Part shown: positions 15,421 to 31,100 of the stretch, piece by piece
How the letters are laid out: each line of letters starts with the position of its first letter
How positions within the stretch are numbered: position 1 is the first letter of the stretch
Assembly (NCBI GenBank): GCA_032718475.1
Contig: JAUCBJ010000359.1
Span: 23,004 to 87,003, forward strand
Direction of reading: 5' to 3'
DNA: 64,000 nucleotides
DNA from: Nemertoderma westbladi
Taxonomy: Eukaryota > Xenacoelomorpha > Nemertodermatida > Nemertodermatidae
Program-made: the position numbers and the translations under genes
Notes under the pieces: model-generated
The model's input: only the letters and a program-made list of their open reading frames with translations
Told to the model about the DNA's origin: nothing
Database searches by the model: none

Positions 15421-17815
15421 GGCAAAATATTAGTAAAATAGAGAACGCTACCTATAATGGCAAAATATTAGTAAAATAGAGAACGCTACCTATAATGGCA
15501 AAATATTAGTAAAATAGAGAACGCTACCTATAATGGGAAAATATTAGTAAAATAGTGAACGCTACCTATAATGGGAAAATATTAGTAAAATAGAGAACGC
15601 TACCTATAATGGCAAAATATTAGTAAAATAGAGAACGCTACCTATAATGGCAAAACAATAGTAAAATAGAGAACGCTACCTATAATGGGAAAATATTAGT
15701 AAAATAGAGAACGCTACCTATAATGGCAAAATATTAGTAAAATAGAGAACGCTACCTATAATGGCAAAATATTAGTAAAATAGAGAACGCTACCTATAAT
15801 GGCAAAATATTAGTAAAATAGAGAACGCTACCTATAATGGCAAAATAATAGTAAAATAGAGAACGCTACCTATAATGGGAAAATATTAGTAAAATAGAGA
15901 ACGCTACCTATAATGGCAAAATAATAGTAAAATAGAGAACGCTACCTATAATGGGAAAATATTAGTAAAATAGAGAACGCTACCTATAATGGGAAAATAT
16001 TAGTAAAATAGAGAACGCTACCTATAATGGCAAAATATTAGTAAAATAGAGAACGCTACCTATAATGGCAAAATATTAGTAAAATAGAGAACGCTACCTA
16101 TAATGGCAAAATATTAGTAAAATAGAGAACGCTACCTATAATGGGAAAATATTAGTAAAATAGAGAACGCTACCTATAATGGCAAAATATTAGTAAAATA
16201 GAGAACGCTACCTGTAATGGCAAAATATTAGTAAAATAGAGAACGCTACCTATAATGGCAAAATATTAGTAAAATAGAGAACGCTACCTATAATGGCAAA
16301 ATATTAGTAAAATAGAGAACGCTACCTATAATGGCAAAATATTAGTAAAATAGAGAACGCTACCTATAATGGGAAAATATTAGTAAAATAGAGAACGCTA
16401 CCTATAATGGCAAAATATTAGTAAAATAGAGAACGCTACCTATAATGGGAAAATATTAGTAAAATAGAGAACGCTACCTATAATGGGAAAATATTAGTAA
16501 AATAGAGAACGCTACCTATAATGGCAAAATATTAGTAAAATAGAGAACGCTACCTATAATGGCAAAATATTAGTAAAATAGAGAACGCTACCTATAATGG
16601 GAAAATATTAGTAAAATAGAGAACGCTACCTATAATGGCAAAATATTAGTAAAATAGAGAACGCTACCTATAATGGCAAAATATTAGTAAAATAGAGAAC
16701 GCTACCTATAATGGCAAAATATTAGTAAAATAGAGAACGCTACCTGTAATGGCAAAATAATAGTAAAATAGAGAACGCCTACCTATAATGGCAAAATATT
16801 AGTAAAATAGAGAACGCTACCTATAATGGGAAAATATTAGTAAAATAGAGAACGCTACCTATAATGGCAAAATATTAGTAAAATAGAGAACGCTACCTAT
16901 AATGGCAAAATATTAGTAAAATAGAGAACGCTACCTATAATGGGAAAATATTAGTAAAATAGAGAACGCTACCTATAATGGCAAAATATTAGTAAAATAG
17001 AGAACGCTACCTATAATGGCAAAATATTAGTAAAATAGAGAACGCTACCTATAATGGCAAAATAATAGTAAAATAGAGAACGCTACCTATAATGGCAAAA
17101 TATTAGTAAAATAGAGAACGCTACCTATAATGGCAAAATATTAGTAAAATAGAGAACGCTACCTATAATGGCAAAATATTAGTAAAATAGAGAACGCTAC
17201 CTATAATGGCAAAATATTAGTAAAATAGAGAACGCTACCTGTAATGGCAAAATAATAGTAAAATAGAGAACGCTACCTATAATGGCAAAATAATAGTAAA
17301 ATAGAGAACGCTACCTATAATGGGAAAATATTAGTAAAATAGAGAACGCTACCTATAATGGCAAAATAATAGTAAAATAGAGAACGCTATATAATGGCAA
17401 AATATTAGTAAAATAGAGAACGCTACCTATAATGGCAAAATATTAGTAAAATAGAGAACGCTACCTATAATGGCAAAATATTAGTAAAATAGAGAACGCT
17501 ACCTATAATGGCAAAATATTAGTAAAATAGAGAACGCTACCTATAATGGCAAAATATTAGTAAAATAGAGAACGCTACCTATAAGGCAAAATATTAGTAA
17601 AATAGAGAACGCTACCTATAATGGCAAAATATTAGTAAAATAGAGAACGCTACCTATAATGGCAAAATATTAGTAAAATAGAGAACGCTACCTATAATGG
17701 CAAAATATTAGTAAAATAGAGAACGCTACCTATAATGGCAAAATATTAGTAAAATAGAGAACGCTACCTATAATGGCAAAATATTAGTAAAATAGAGAAC
17801 GCTACCTGTAATGGC

Positions 17816-18606
17816 AAAATATTAGTAAAATAGAGAACGCTACCTATAATGGCAAAATATTAGTAAAATAGAGAACGCTACCTATAATGGCAAAATATTA
17901 GTAAAATAGAGAACGCTACCTATAATGGCAAAATATTAGTAAAATAGAGAACGCTACCTATAATGGCAAAATATTAGTAAAATAGAGAACGCTACCTATA
18001 ATGGCAAAATATTAGTAAAATAGAGAACGCTACCTATAATGGCAAAATATTAGTAAAATAGAGAACGCTACCTATAATGGCAAAATATTAGTAAAATAGA
18101 GAACGCTACCTATAATGGCAAAATATTAGTAAAATAGAGAACGCTACCTATAATGGCAAAATATTAGTAAAATAGAGAACGCTACCTATAATGGCAAAAT
18201 ATTAGTAAAATAGAGAACGCTACCTATAATGGCAAAATATTAGTAAAATAGAGAACGCTACCTATAATGGCAAAATATTAGTAAAATAGAGAACGCTACC
18301 TATAATGGCAAAATATTAGTAAAATAGAGAACGCTACCTATAATGGCAAAATATTAGTAAAATAGAGAACGCTACCTATAATGGCAAAATATTAGTAAAA
18401 TAGAGAACGCTACCTATAATGGCAAAATATTAGTAAAATAGAGAACGCTACCTATAATGGCAAAATATTAGTAAAATAGAGAACGCTACCTATAATGGCA
18501 AAATATTAGTAAAATAGAGAACGCTACCTATAATGGCAAAATATTAGTAAAATAGAGAACGCTACCTATAATGGCAAAATATTAGTAAAATAGAGAACGC
18601 TACCTA
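17816..18606 (+). repeat. Homogeneous satellite core
   Basis: About twenty consecutive monomers of the plain 38-bp form follow one another with no visible variant, between a CTACCTGTAATGG unit on the left and the first GGGAAAA unit on the right. It is the most uniform stretch in the window, as expected for the youngest, most recently amplified part of an array, though assembly collapse or expansion could give the same picture. Confidence 0.8.
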
Positions 18607-21600
18607 TAATGGGAAAATATTAGTAAAATAGAGAACGCTACCTATAATGGGAAAATATTAGTAAAATAGAGAACGCTACCTATAATGGGAAAATATTAGT
18701 AAAATAGAAAAAGCTACCTATAATGGCAAAATATTAGTAAAATAGAGAATGCTACCTATAATGGCAAAATATTAGTAAAATAGAGAACGCTACCTATAAT
18801 GGGAAAATATTAGTAAAATAGAAAAAGCTACCTATAATGGGAAAATATTAGTAAAATAGAGAACGCTACCTATAATGGGAAAATAATAGTAAAATAGAGA
18901 ACGCTATAGAATGGCAAAATATTAGTAAAATAGAGAACGCTACCTATAATGGGAAAATATTAGTAAAATAGAGAACGCTACCTGTAATGGCAAAATATTA
19001 GTAAAATAGAGAACGCTACCTATAATGGCAAAATATTAGTAAAATAGAGAACGCTACCTATAATGGCAAAATATTAGTAAAATAGAGAACGCTACCTATA
19101 ATGGGAAAATATTAGTAAAATAGAGAACGCTACCTATAATGGCAAAATATTAGTAAAATAGAGAACGCTACCTATAATGGCAAAATATTAGTAAAATAGA
19201 GAACGCTACCTATAATGGCAAAATATTAGTAAAATAGAGAACGCTACCTATAATGGGAAAATATTAGTCAAATAGAGAACGCTACCTATAATGGCAAAAT
19301 ATTAGTAAAATAGAGAACGCTACCTGTAATGGCAAAATATTAGTAAAATAGAGAACGCTACCTATAATGGCAAAATAATACTAAAAAAGAGAACGCTACC
19401 TATAATGGGAAAATATTAGTAAAATAGAGAACGCTACCTATAATGGCAAAATAATAGTAAAATAGAGAACGCTACCTATAATGGGAAAATATTAGTAAAA
19501 TAGAGAACGCTACCTATAATGGCAAAATAATAGTAAAATAGAGAACGCTACCTATAATGGGAAAATATTAGTAAAATAGTGAACGCTACCTATAATGGGA
19601 AAATATTAGTAAAATAGAGAACGCTACCTATAATGGCAAAATATTAGTAAAATAGAGAACGCTACCTATAATGGCAAAATAATAGTAAAATAGAGAACGC
19701 TACCTATAATGGGAAAATATTAGTAATATAGAGAACGCTACCTATAATGGCAAAATATTAGTAAAATAGAGAACGCTACCTATAATGGCAAAATATTAGT
19801 AAAATAGAGAACGCTACCTGTAATGGCAAAATATTAGTAAAATAGAGAACGCTACCTATAATGGCAAAATATTAGTAAAATAGAGAACGCTACCTATAAT
19901 GGCAAAATAATAGTAAAATAGAGAACGCTACCTATAATGGCAAAATAATAGTAAAATAGAGAACGCTACCTATAATGGGAAAATATTAGTAAAATAGAGA
20001 ACGCTACCTATAATGGCAAAATATTAGAAAAATAGAGAACGCTACCTATAATGGCAAAATATTAGTAAAATAGAAAAAGCTACCTATAATGGGAAAATAT
20101 TAGTAAAATAGAGAACGCTACCTATAATGGGAAAATAATAGTAAAATAGAGAACGCTACCTATAATGGGAAAATATTAGTAAAATAGAAAAAGCTACCTA
20201 TAATGGCAAAATATTAGTAAAATAGAGAATGCTACCTATAATGGCAAAATATTAGTAAAATAGAGAACGCTACCTATAATGGGAAAATATTAGTAAAATA
20301 GAAAAAGCTACCTATAATGGGAAAATATTAGTAAAATAGAGAACGCTACCTATAATGGGAAAATAATAGTAAAATAGAGAACGCTAGAGAATGGCAAAAT
20401 ATTAGTAAAATAGAGAGCGCTACCTATAATGGGAAAATATTAGTAAAATAGAGAACGCTACCTGTAATGGCAAAATATTAGTAAAATAGAGAACGCTACC
20501 TATAATGGCAAAATATTAGTAAAATAGAGAACGCTACCTATAATGGCAAAATATTAGTAAAATAGAGAACGCTACCTATAATGGGAAAATATTAGTAAAA
20601 TAGTGAACGCTACCTATAATGGGAAAATATTAGTAAAATAGAGAACGCTACCTATAATGGCAAAATATTAGTAAAATAGAGAACGCTACCTATAATGGCA
20701 AAACAATAGTAAAATAGAGAACGCTACCTATAATGGGAAAATATTAGTAAAATAGAGAACGCTACCTATAATGGGAAAATATTAGTCAAATAGAGAACGC
20801 TACCTATAATGGCAAAATATTAGTAAAATAGAGAACGCTACCTGTAATGGCAAAATATTAGTAAAATAGAGAACGCTACCTATAATGGCAAAATAATACT
20901 AAAAAAGAGAACGCTACCTATAATGGGAAAATATTAGTAAAATAGAGAACGCTACCTATAATGGCAAAATAATTGTTAAATAGAGAACGCTACCTATAAT
21001 GGGAAAATATTAGTAAAATAGAGAACGCTACCTATAATGGCAAAATAATAGTAAAATAGAGAACGCTACCTATAATGGGAAAATATTAGTAAAATAGTGA
21101 ACACTACCTATAATGGGAAAATATTAGTAAAATAGAGAACGCTACCTATAATGGCAAAATATTAGTAAAATAGAGAACGCTACCTATAATGGCAAAATAA
21201 TAGTAAAATAGAGAACGCTACCTATAATGGGAAAATATTTGTAAAGTAGAGAACGCTACCTATAATGGCAAAATATTAGTAAAATAGAGAACGCTACCTA
21301 TAATGGCAAAATATTAGTAAAATAGAGAACGCTACCTGTAATGGCAAAATATTAGTAAAATAGAGAACGCTACCAGTAATGGCAAAATAATAGTAAAATA
21401 GAGAATGCTACCTATAATGGCAAAATAATAGTAAAATAGAGAACGCTACCTATAATGGGAAAATATTAGTAAAATAGAGAACGCTACCTATAATGGCAAA
21501 ATATTAGTAATGGGAAAATATTAGTAAAATAGAGAACGCTACCTATAATGGCAAAATAATAGTAAAATAGAGAACGCTACCTATAATGGCAAAATATTAG

Positions 21601-22249
21601 TAAAATAGAGAACGCTACCTGTAATGGCAAAATATTAGTAAAATAGAGAACGCTACCTGTAATGGCAAAATAATAGTAAAATAGAGAACGCTACCTATAA
21701 TGGCAAAATAATAGTAAAATAGAGAACGCTACCTATAATGGGAAAATATTAGTAAAATAGAGAACGCTACCTATAATGGCAAAATATTAGTAAAATAGAG
21801 AACGCTACCTATAATGGCAAAATATTAGTAAAATAGAGAACGCTACCTATAATGGGAAAATATTAGTAAAATAGTGAACGCTACCTATAATGGGAAAATA
21901 TTAGTAAAATAGAGAACGCTACCTATAATGGCAAAATATTAGTAAAATAGAGAACGCTACCTATAATGGCAAAATAATAGTAAAATAGAGAACGCTACCT
22001 ATAATGGGAAAATATTAGTAAAATAGAGAACGCTACCTATAATGGGAAAATATTAGTCAAATAGAGAACGCTACCTATAATGGCAAAATATTAGTAAAAT
22101 AGAGAACGCTACCTATAATGGCAAAATAATAGTAAAAATGAGAACGCTACCTATAATGGCAAAATATTAGTAAAATAGAGAACGCTACCTATAATGGCAA
22201 AATAATAGTAAAATAGAGAACGCTACCTATAATGGGAAAATATTAGTAA

Positions 22250-24250
22250 AATAGAGAACGCTACCTATAATGGCAAAATATTAGTAAAATAGAGAACGCT
22301 ACCTATAAGGCAACCTATAAGGCAAAATATTAGTAAAATAGAGAACGCTACCTATAATGGGAAAATATTAGTAAAATAGAGAACGCTACCTATAATGGCA
22401 AAATATTAGTAAAATAGAGAACGCTACCTATAAGGCAAAATATTACTAAAATAGAACAGAAAATATAAAATATTTGTAAAATAGAGAACGCTACCTATAA
22501 TGGGAAAATATTAGTAAAATAGAGAACGCTACATATAAGGCAAAATATTAGTAAAATAGAGAACGCTACCTATAATGGGAAAATATTAGTAAAATAGAGA
22601 ACGCTACCTATAAGGCAAAATATTAGTAAAATAAAGAACGCTACCTATAATGGGAAAATATTAGTAAAATAGAGAACACTATATAATGGCAAAATATTAG
22701 TAAAATAGAGAACGCTACCTATAATGGGAAAATATTAGTAAAATAGAGAACGCTACCTATAATGGGAAAATATTAGTAAAATAGAGAACGCTACCTGTAA
22801 TGGCAAAATATTAGTAAAATAGAGAACGCTACCTGTAATGGCAAAATAATAGTAAAATAGAGAACGCTACCTATAATGGCAAAATAATAGTAAAATAGAG
22901 AACGCTACCTATAAGGCAAAATATTAGTAAAATAAAGAACGCTACCTATAATGGGAAAATATTAGTAAAATAGAGAACACTATATAATGGCAAAATATTA
23001 GTAAAATAGAGAACGCTACCTATAATGGGAAAATATTAGTAAAATAGAGAACGCTACCTATAATGGGAAAATATTAGTAAAATAGAGAACGCTACCTGTA
23101 ATGGCAAAATATTAGTAAAATAGAGAACGCTACCTGTAATGGCAAAATAATAGTAAAATAGAGAACGCTACCTATAATGGCAAAATAATAGTAAAATAGA
23201 GAACGCTACCTATAAGGCAAAATATTAGTAAAATAGAGAACGCTACCTATAAAGGGAAAATATTAGTAAAATAGAGAACGCTACCTATAATGGGAAAATA
23301 TTAGTAAAATAGAGAACGCTACCTATAATGGGAAAATATTAGTAAAATAGAGAACGCTACCTATAAGGCAAAATATTAGTAAAATAGAGAACGCTACCTA
23401 TAATGGCAAAATATTAGTAAAATAGAGAACGCTACCTATAATGGCAAAATAATAGTAAAATAGAGAACGCTACCTATAATGGGAAAATATTAGTAAAATA
23501 GAGAACGCTACCTATAATGGGAAAATATTAGTCAAATAGAGAACGCTACCTATAATGGCAAAATATTAGTAAAATAGAGAACGCTACCTATAATGGCAAA
23601 GTAATAGTAAAAAAGAGAATGCTACCTATAATGGCAAAATATTAGTAAAATAGAGAACGCTACCTATAATGGCAAAATAATAGTAAAATAGAGAACGCTA
23701 CCTATAATGGGAAAATATTAGTAAAATAGAGAACGCTACCTATAATGGCAAAATATTAGTAAAATAGAGAACGCTACCTATAAGGCAACCTATAAGGCAA
23801 AATATTAGTAAAATAGAGAACGCTACCTATAATGGGAAAATATTAGTAAAATAGAGAATGCTACCTATAATGGCAAAATATTAGTAAAATAGAGAACGCT
23901 ACCTATAAGGCAAAATATTACTAAAATAGAACAGAAAATATAAAATATTTGTAAAATAGAGAACGCTACCTATAATGGGAAAATATTAGTAAAATAGAGA
24001 ACGCTACCTATAAGGCAAAATATTAGTAAAATAGAGAACGCTACCTATAATGGGAAATTATTAGTAAAATAGAGAACGCTACCTATAAGGCAAAATATTA
24101 GTAAAATAGAGAACGCTACCTATAATGGGAAAATATTAGTAAAATAGAGAACACTATATAATGGCAAAATATTAGTAAAATAGAGAACGCTACCTATAAT
24201 GGGAAAATATTAGTAAAATAGAGAACGCTACCTATAATGGGAAAATATTA
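22250..24250 (+). repeat. Satellite block tandemly repeated at 1475 bp
   Basis: An unusual doubled end, TAAGGCAACCTATAAGGC, occurs at about 22301 and again at 23776. The first 67-bp-type composite (ACAGAAAATATAAAATATT) occurs at 22456 and 23931. Both pairs are 1475 bp apart, which shows tandem duplication of a block of that size. Confidence 0.75.
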
Positions 24251-25107
24251 GTAAAATAGATAACGCTACCTATAAGGCAAAATATTAGTAAAATAGAGAA
24301 CGCTACCTATAAAGGGAAAATATTAGTAAAATAGAGAACGCTACCTATAATGGGAAAATATTAGTAAAATAGAGAACGCTACCTATAATGGGAAAATATT
24401 AGTAAAATAGAGAACGCTACCTATAAGGCAAAATATTAGTAAAATAGAGAACGCTACCTATAAAGGGAAAATATTAGTAAAATAGAGAACGCTACCTGTA
24501 ATGGCAAAATATTAGTAAAATAGAGAACGCTACCTATAAAGGGAAAATATTAGTAAAATAGAGAACGCTACCTGTAATGGCAAAATAATAGTAAAATCGA
24601 GAACGCTACCTGTAATGGCAAAATATTAGTAAAATAGAGAACGCTACCTATAAGGCAAAATATTACTAAAATAGAGAACGCTACCTATAATGGGAAAATA
24701 TTAGTAAAATAGTGAACGCTACCTATAATGGGAAAATATTAGTAAAATAGTGAACGCTACCTATAATGGGAAAATATTAGTAAAATAGTGAACGCTACCT
24801 ATAATGGGAAAATATCAGTAAAATAGTGAACGCTACCTGTAATGGCAAAATATTAGTAAAATAGAGAACGCTACCTGTAATGGCAAAATATTAGTAAAAT
24901 AGAGAACGCTACCTATAATGGGAAAATATTAGTAAAATAGAGAACGCTACCTATAAGGCAAAATATTACTAAAATAGAGAACGCTATATAATGGGAAAAT
25001 ATTAGTAAAATAGAGAATGCTACCTATAATGGGAAAATATTAGTAAAATAGAGAACGCTACCTATAAGGCAAAATATTAGTAAAATAGAGAACGCTACCT
25101 ATAAGGC

Positions 25108-28100
25108 AAAATATTACTAAAATAGAACAGAAAATATAAAATATTTGTAAAATAGAGAACGCTACCTATAAGGCAAAATATTACTAAAATAGAACAGAAA
25201 ATATAAAATATTTGTAAAATAGAGAATGCTACCTATAATGGGAAAATATTAGTAAAATAGAGAACGCTACCTATAATGCAAAATATTACTAAAATAGAAC
25301 AGAAAATATAAAATATTTGTAAAATAGAGAACGCTACCTATAAGGCAAAATATTACTAAAATAGAACAGAAAATATAAAATATTTGTAAAATAGAGAACG
25401 CTACCTATAAGGCAAAATATTACTAAAATAGAACAGAAAATATAAAATATTTGTAAAATAGAGAACGCTACCTATAAGGCAAAATATTACTAAAATAGAA
25501 CAGAAAATATAAAATATTAGTAAAATAGAGAACGCTACCTATAATGGGAAAATATTAGTAAAATAGAGAACGCTACCTATAAGGCAAAATATTTGTAAAA
25601 TAGAGAACGCTACCTATAATGGGAAAATATTAGTAAAATAGAGAACACTATATAATGGCAAAATATTAGTAAAATAGAGAACGCTACCTATAATGGGAAA
25701 ATATTAGTAAAATAGAGAACACTATATAATGGCAAAATATTAGTAAAATAGAGAATGCTACCTATAATGTCAAAATATTAGTAAAATAGAGAACGCTACC
25801 TATAAGGCAAAATATTAGTAAAATAGAGAACGCTACCTATAATGGGAAAATATTAGTAAAATAGAGAACACTACCTATAATGGGAAAATATTAGTAAAAT
25901 AGAGAACGCTACCTATAAGGCAAAGTATTAGTAAAATAGAGAACGCTACCTATAATGGCAAAATATTAGTAAAATAGAGAACGCTACCTATAATGGGAAA
26001 ACATTTGTAAAATAGAGAACGCTACCTATAAGGCAAAATATTAGTAAAATAGAGAACACTATATAATGGCAAAATATTAGTAAAATAGAGAACGCTACCT
26101 ATAATGGGAAAATATTAGTAAAATAGAGAACACTATATAATGGCAAAATATTAGTAAAATAGAGAATGCTACCTATAATGGCAAAATATTAGTAAAATAG
26201 AGAACGCTACCTATAAGGCAAAATATTAGTAAAATAGAGAACGCTACCTATAAGGCAAAATATTAGTAAAATAGAGAACGCTACCTATAATGGGAAAATA
26301 TTAGTAAAATAGAGAACGCTACCTATTAGGCAAAATATTAGTAAAATAGAGAACGCTACCTATAATGGGAAAATATTAGTAAAATAGAGAACGCTACCTA
26401 TAATGGCAAAATATTAGTAAAATAGAGAACGCTATATAATGGTGAAATATTAGTAAAATAGAGAACGCTACCTATAATGGGAAAATATTACTAAAATAGA
26501 ACAGAAAATATAAAATATTTGTAAAATAGAGAACGCTACCTATAATGGGAAAATATTAGTAAAATAGAGAACGCTACCTATAAGGCAAAATATTAGTAAA
26601 ATAGAGAACGCTACCTATAATGGGAAAATATTAGTAAAATAGAGAACGCTACCTATAAGGCAAAATATTACTAAAATAGAACAGAAAATATAAAATATTT
26701 GTAAAATAGAGAACGCTATATAATGGCAAAATATTAATAAAATAGAGAATGCTACCTATAATGGCAAAATATTAGTAAAATAGAGAATGCTACCTATAAG
26801 GCAAAATATTAGTAAAATAGAGAACGCTACCTATAAGGCAAAATATTAGTAAAATAGAGAACGCTACCTATAATGGGAAAATATTAGTAAAATAGAGAAC
26901 GCTACCTATAAGGCAAAATATTAGTAAAATAGAGAACGCTACCTATAATGGGAAAATATTAGTAAAATAGTGAACGCTACCTATAAGGCAAAATATTAGT
27001 AAAATAGAGAACGCTACCTATAATGGGAAAATATTAGTAAAATAGAGAACGCTACCTATAAGGCAAAATATTACTAAAATAGAACAGAAAATATAAAATA
27101 TTTGTAAAATAGAGAACGCTACCTATAATGGGAAAATATTAGTAAAATAGTGAACGCTACCTATAAGGCAAAATATTTGTAAAATAGAGAACGCTACCTA
27201 TAAGGCAAAATATTACTAAAATAGAACAGAAAATATAAAATATTTGTAAAATAGAGAACGCTACCTATAATGGGAAAATATTAGTAAAATAGAGAACGCT
27301 ACCTATAAGGCAAAATATTACTAAAATAGAACAGAAAATATAAAATATTTGTAAAATAGAGAACGCTACCTATAAGGCAAAATATTACTAAAATAGAACA
27401 GAAAATATAAAATATTTGTAAAATAGAGAACGCTACCTATATGGCAAAATATTACTAAAATAGAACAGAAAATATAAAATATTTGTAAAATAGAGAACGC
27501 TACCTATAAGGCAAAATATTAGTAAAATATAGAACGCTACCTATAATGGCAAAATATTAGTAAAATAGTGAACGCTACCTATAAGGCAAAATATTTGTAA
27601 AATAGAGAACGCTACCTATAAGGCAAAATATTACTAAAATAGAACAGAAAATATAAAATATTTGTAAAATAGAGAACGCTACCTATAATGGGAAAATATT
27701 AGTAAAATAGAGAACGCTACCTATAAGGCAAAATATTACTAAAATAGAACAGAAAATATAAAATATTTGTAAAATAGAGAACGCTACCTATAAGGCAAAA
27801 TATTACTAAAATAGAACAGAAAATATAAAATATTTGTAAAATAGAGAACGCTACCTATAAGGCAAAATATTACTAAAATAGAACAGAAAATATAAAATAT
27901 TTGTAAAATAGAGAACGCTACCTATAAGGCAAAATATTACTAAAATAGAACAGAAAATATAAAATATTTGTAAAATAGAGAACGCTACCTATAAGGCAAA
28001 ATATTACTAAAATAGAACAGAAAATATAAAATATTTGTAAAATAGAGAACGCTACCTATAATGGGAAAATATTAGTAAAATAGAGAACGCTACCTATAAT

Positions 28101-31100
28101 GGCGAAATATTAGTAAAATTGTGAACGCTACCTATAAGGCAAAATATTAGTAAAATATAGAACGCTACCTATAATGGCAAAATATTAGTAAAATAGAGAA
28201 TGCTACCTATAAGGCAAAATATTAGTAAAATAGAGAACGCTACCTATAATGGGAAAATATTAGTAAAATAGTGAACGCTACCTATAAGGCAAAATATTAG
28301 TATAATAGAGAACGCTACCTATAATGGGAAAATATTAGTAAAATAGAGAACGCTACCTATAAGGCAAAATATTACTAAAATAGAACAGAAAATATAAAAT
28401 ATTTGTAAAATAGAGAACGCTACCTATAATGGGAAAATATTAGTAAAATAGTGAACGCTACCTATAAGGCAAAATATTTGTAAAATAGAGAACGCTACCT
28501 ATAAGGCAAAATATTACTAAAATAGAACAGAAAATATAAAATATTTGTAAAATAGAGAACGCTACCTATAATGGGAAAATATTAGTAAAATAGAGAACGC
28601 TACCTATAAGGCAAAATATTACTAAAATAGAACAGAAAATATAAAATATTTGTAAAATAGAGAACGCTACCTATAAGGCAAAATATTACTAAAATAGAAC
28701 AGAAAATATAAAATATTTGTAAAATAGAGAACGCTACCTATAAGGCAAAATATTACTAAAATAGAACAGAAAATATAAAATATTTGTAAAATAGAGAACG
28801 CTACCTATAAGGCAAAATATTAGTAAAATATAGAATGCTACCTATAATGGCAAAATATTAGTAAAATAGTGAACGCTACCTATAAGGCAAAATATTTGTA
28901 AAATAGAGAACGCTACCTATAAGGCAAAATATTACTAAAATAGAACAAAAAATATAAAATATTTGTAAAATAGAGAACGCTACCTATAATGGGAAAATAT
29001 TAGTAAAATAGAGAACGCTACCTATAAGGCAAAATAATACTAAAATAGAACAGAAAATATAAAATATTTGTAAAATAGAGAACGCTACCTATAAGGCAAA
29101 ATATTACTAAAATAGAACAGAAAATATAAAATATTTGTAAAATAGAGAACGCTACCTATAAGGCAAAATATTACTAAAATAGAACAGAAAATATAAAATA
29201 TTTGTAAAATAGAGAACGCTACCTATAAGGCAAAATATTACTAAAATAGAACAGAAAATATAAAATATTTGTAAAATAGAGAACGCTACCTATAAGGCAA
29301 AATATTACTAAAATAGAACAGAAAATATAAAATATTTGTAAAATAGAGAATGCTACCTATAATGGGAAAATATTAGTAAAATAGAGAACGCTACCTATAA
29401 TGGCAAAATATTAGTAAAATAGTGAACGCTACCTATAAGGCAAAATATTAGTAAAATATAGAACGCTACCTATAATGGCAAAATATTAGTAAAATAGTGA
29501 ATGCTACCTATAAGGCAAAATATTAGTAAAATAGAGAACGCTACCTATAATGGGAAAATATTAGTAAAATAGAGAACGCTACCTATAAGGCAAAATATTA
29601 CTAAAATAGAACAGAAAATATAAAATATTTGTAAAATAGAGAACGCTACCTATAATGGGAAAATATTACTAAAATAGAACAGAAAATATAAAATATTTGT
29701 AAAATAGAGAACGCTACCTATAATGGGAAAATATTAGTAAAATAGAGAACGCTACCTATAATGGCAAAATATTAGTAAAATAGTGAACGCTACCTATAAG
29801 GCAAAATATTAGTAAAATATAGAACGCTACCTATAATGGCAAAATATTAGTAAAATAGTGAACGCTACCTGTAAGGCAAAATATTTGTAAAATAGAGAAC
29901 GCTACCTATAAGGCAAAATATTACTAAAATAGAACAGAAAATATAAAATATTTGTAAAATAGAGAACGCTACCTATAATGGGAAAATATTAGTAAAATAG
30001 AGAACGCTACCTATAAGGCAAAATATTACTAAAATAGAACAGAAAATATAAAATATTTGTAAAATAGAGAACGCTACCTATAAGGCAAAATATTACTAAA
30101 ATAGAACAGAAAATATAAAATATTTGTAAAATAGAGAACACTACCTATAATGGGAAAATATTAGTAAAATAGAGAACGCTACCTATAAGGCAAAATATTA
30201 CTAAAATAGAACAGAAAATATAAAATAATTGTAAAATAGAGAACGCTACCTATAATGGGAAAATATTAGTAAAATAGAGAACGCTACCTATAAGGGAAAA
30301 TATTACTAAAATAGAACAGAAAATATAAAATATTTGTAAAATAGAGAACGCTCCCTATAAGGCAAAATATTACTAAAATAGAACAGAAAATATAAAATAT
30401 TTGTAAAATAGAGAACGCTACCTATAATGGGAAAATATTAGTAAAATAGAGAACGTTACCTATAAGGCAAAATATTACTAAAATAGAACAGAAAATATAA
30501 AATATTTGTAAAATAGAGAACGCTACCTATAAGGCAAAATATTACTAAAATAGAACAGAAAATATAAAATATTTGTAAAATAGAGAACGCTACCTATAAG
30601 GCAAAATATTACTAAAATAGAACAGAAAATGTAAAATATTTGTTAAATAGAGAACGCTACCTATAAGGCAAAATATTACTAAAATAGAACAGAAAATATA
30701 AAATATTTGTAAAATAAAGAACGCTACCTATAAGGCAAAGTATTACTAAAATAGAACAGAAAATATAAAATATTTGTAAAATAGAGAACGCTACCTATAA
30801 TGGGAAAATATTAGTAAAATAGAGAACGCTACCTATAATGGCAAAATATTAGTAAAATAGCGAACGCTACCTATAAGGCAAAATATTACTAAAATAGAAC
30901 AGAAAATATAAAATATTTGTAAAATAGAGAATGCTACCTTTGGGAAAATATTAGTAAAATAGAGAACGCTACCTATAAGGCAAAATATTACTAAAATAGA
31001 ACAGAAAATATAAAATATTTGTAAAATAGAGAACGCTACCTATAAGGCAAAATATTACTAAAATAGAACAGAAAATATAAAATATTTGTAAAATAGAGAA

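Noticed and set aside
22660-22690. Shortened CTATATAATGG satellite units as promoters
   Set aside because: They arise from a small internal deletion of the monomer and recur many times without any gene downstream.
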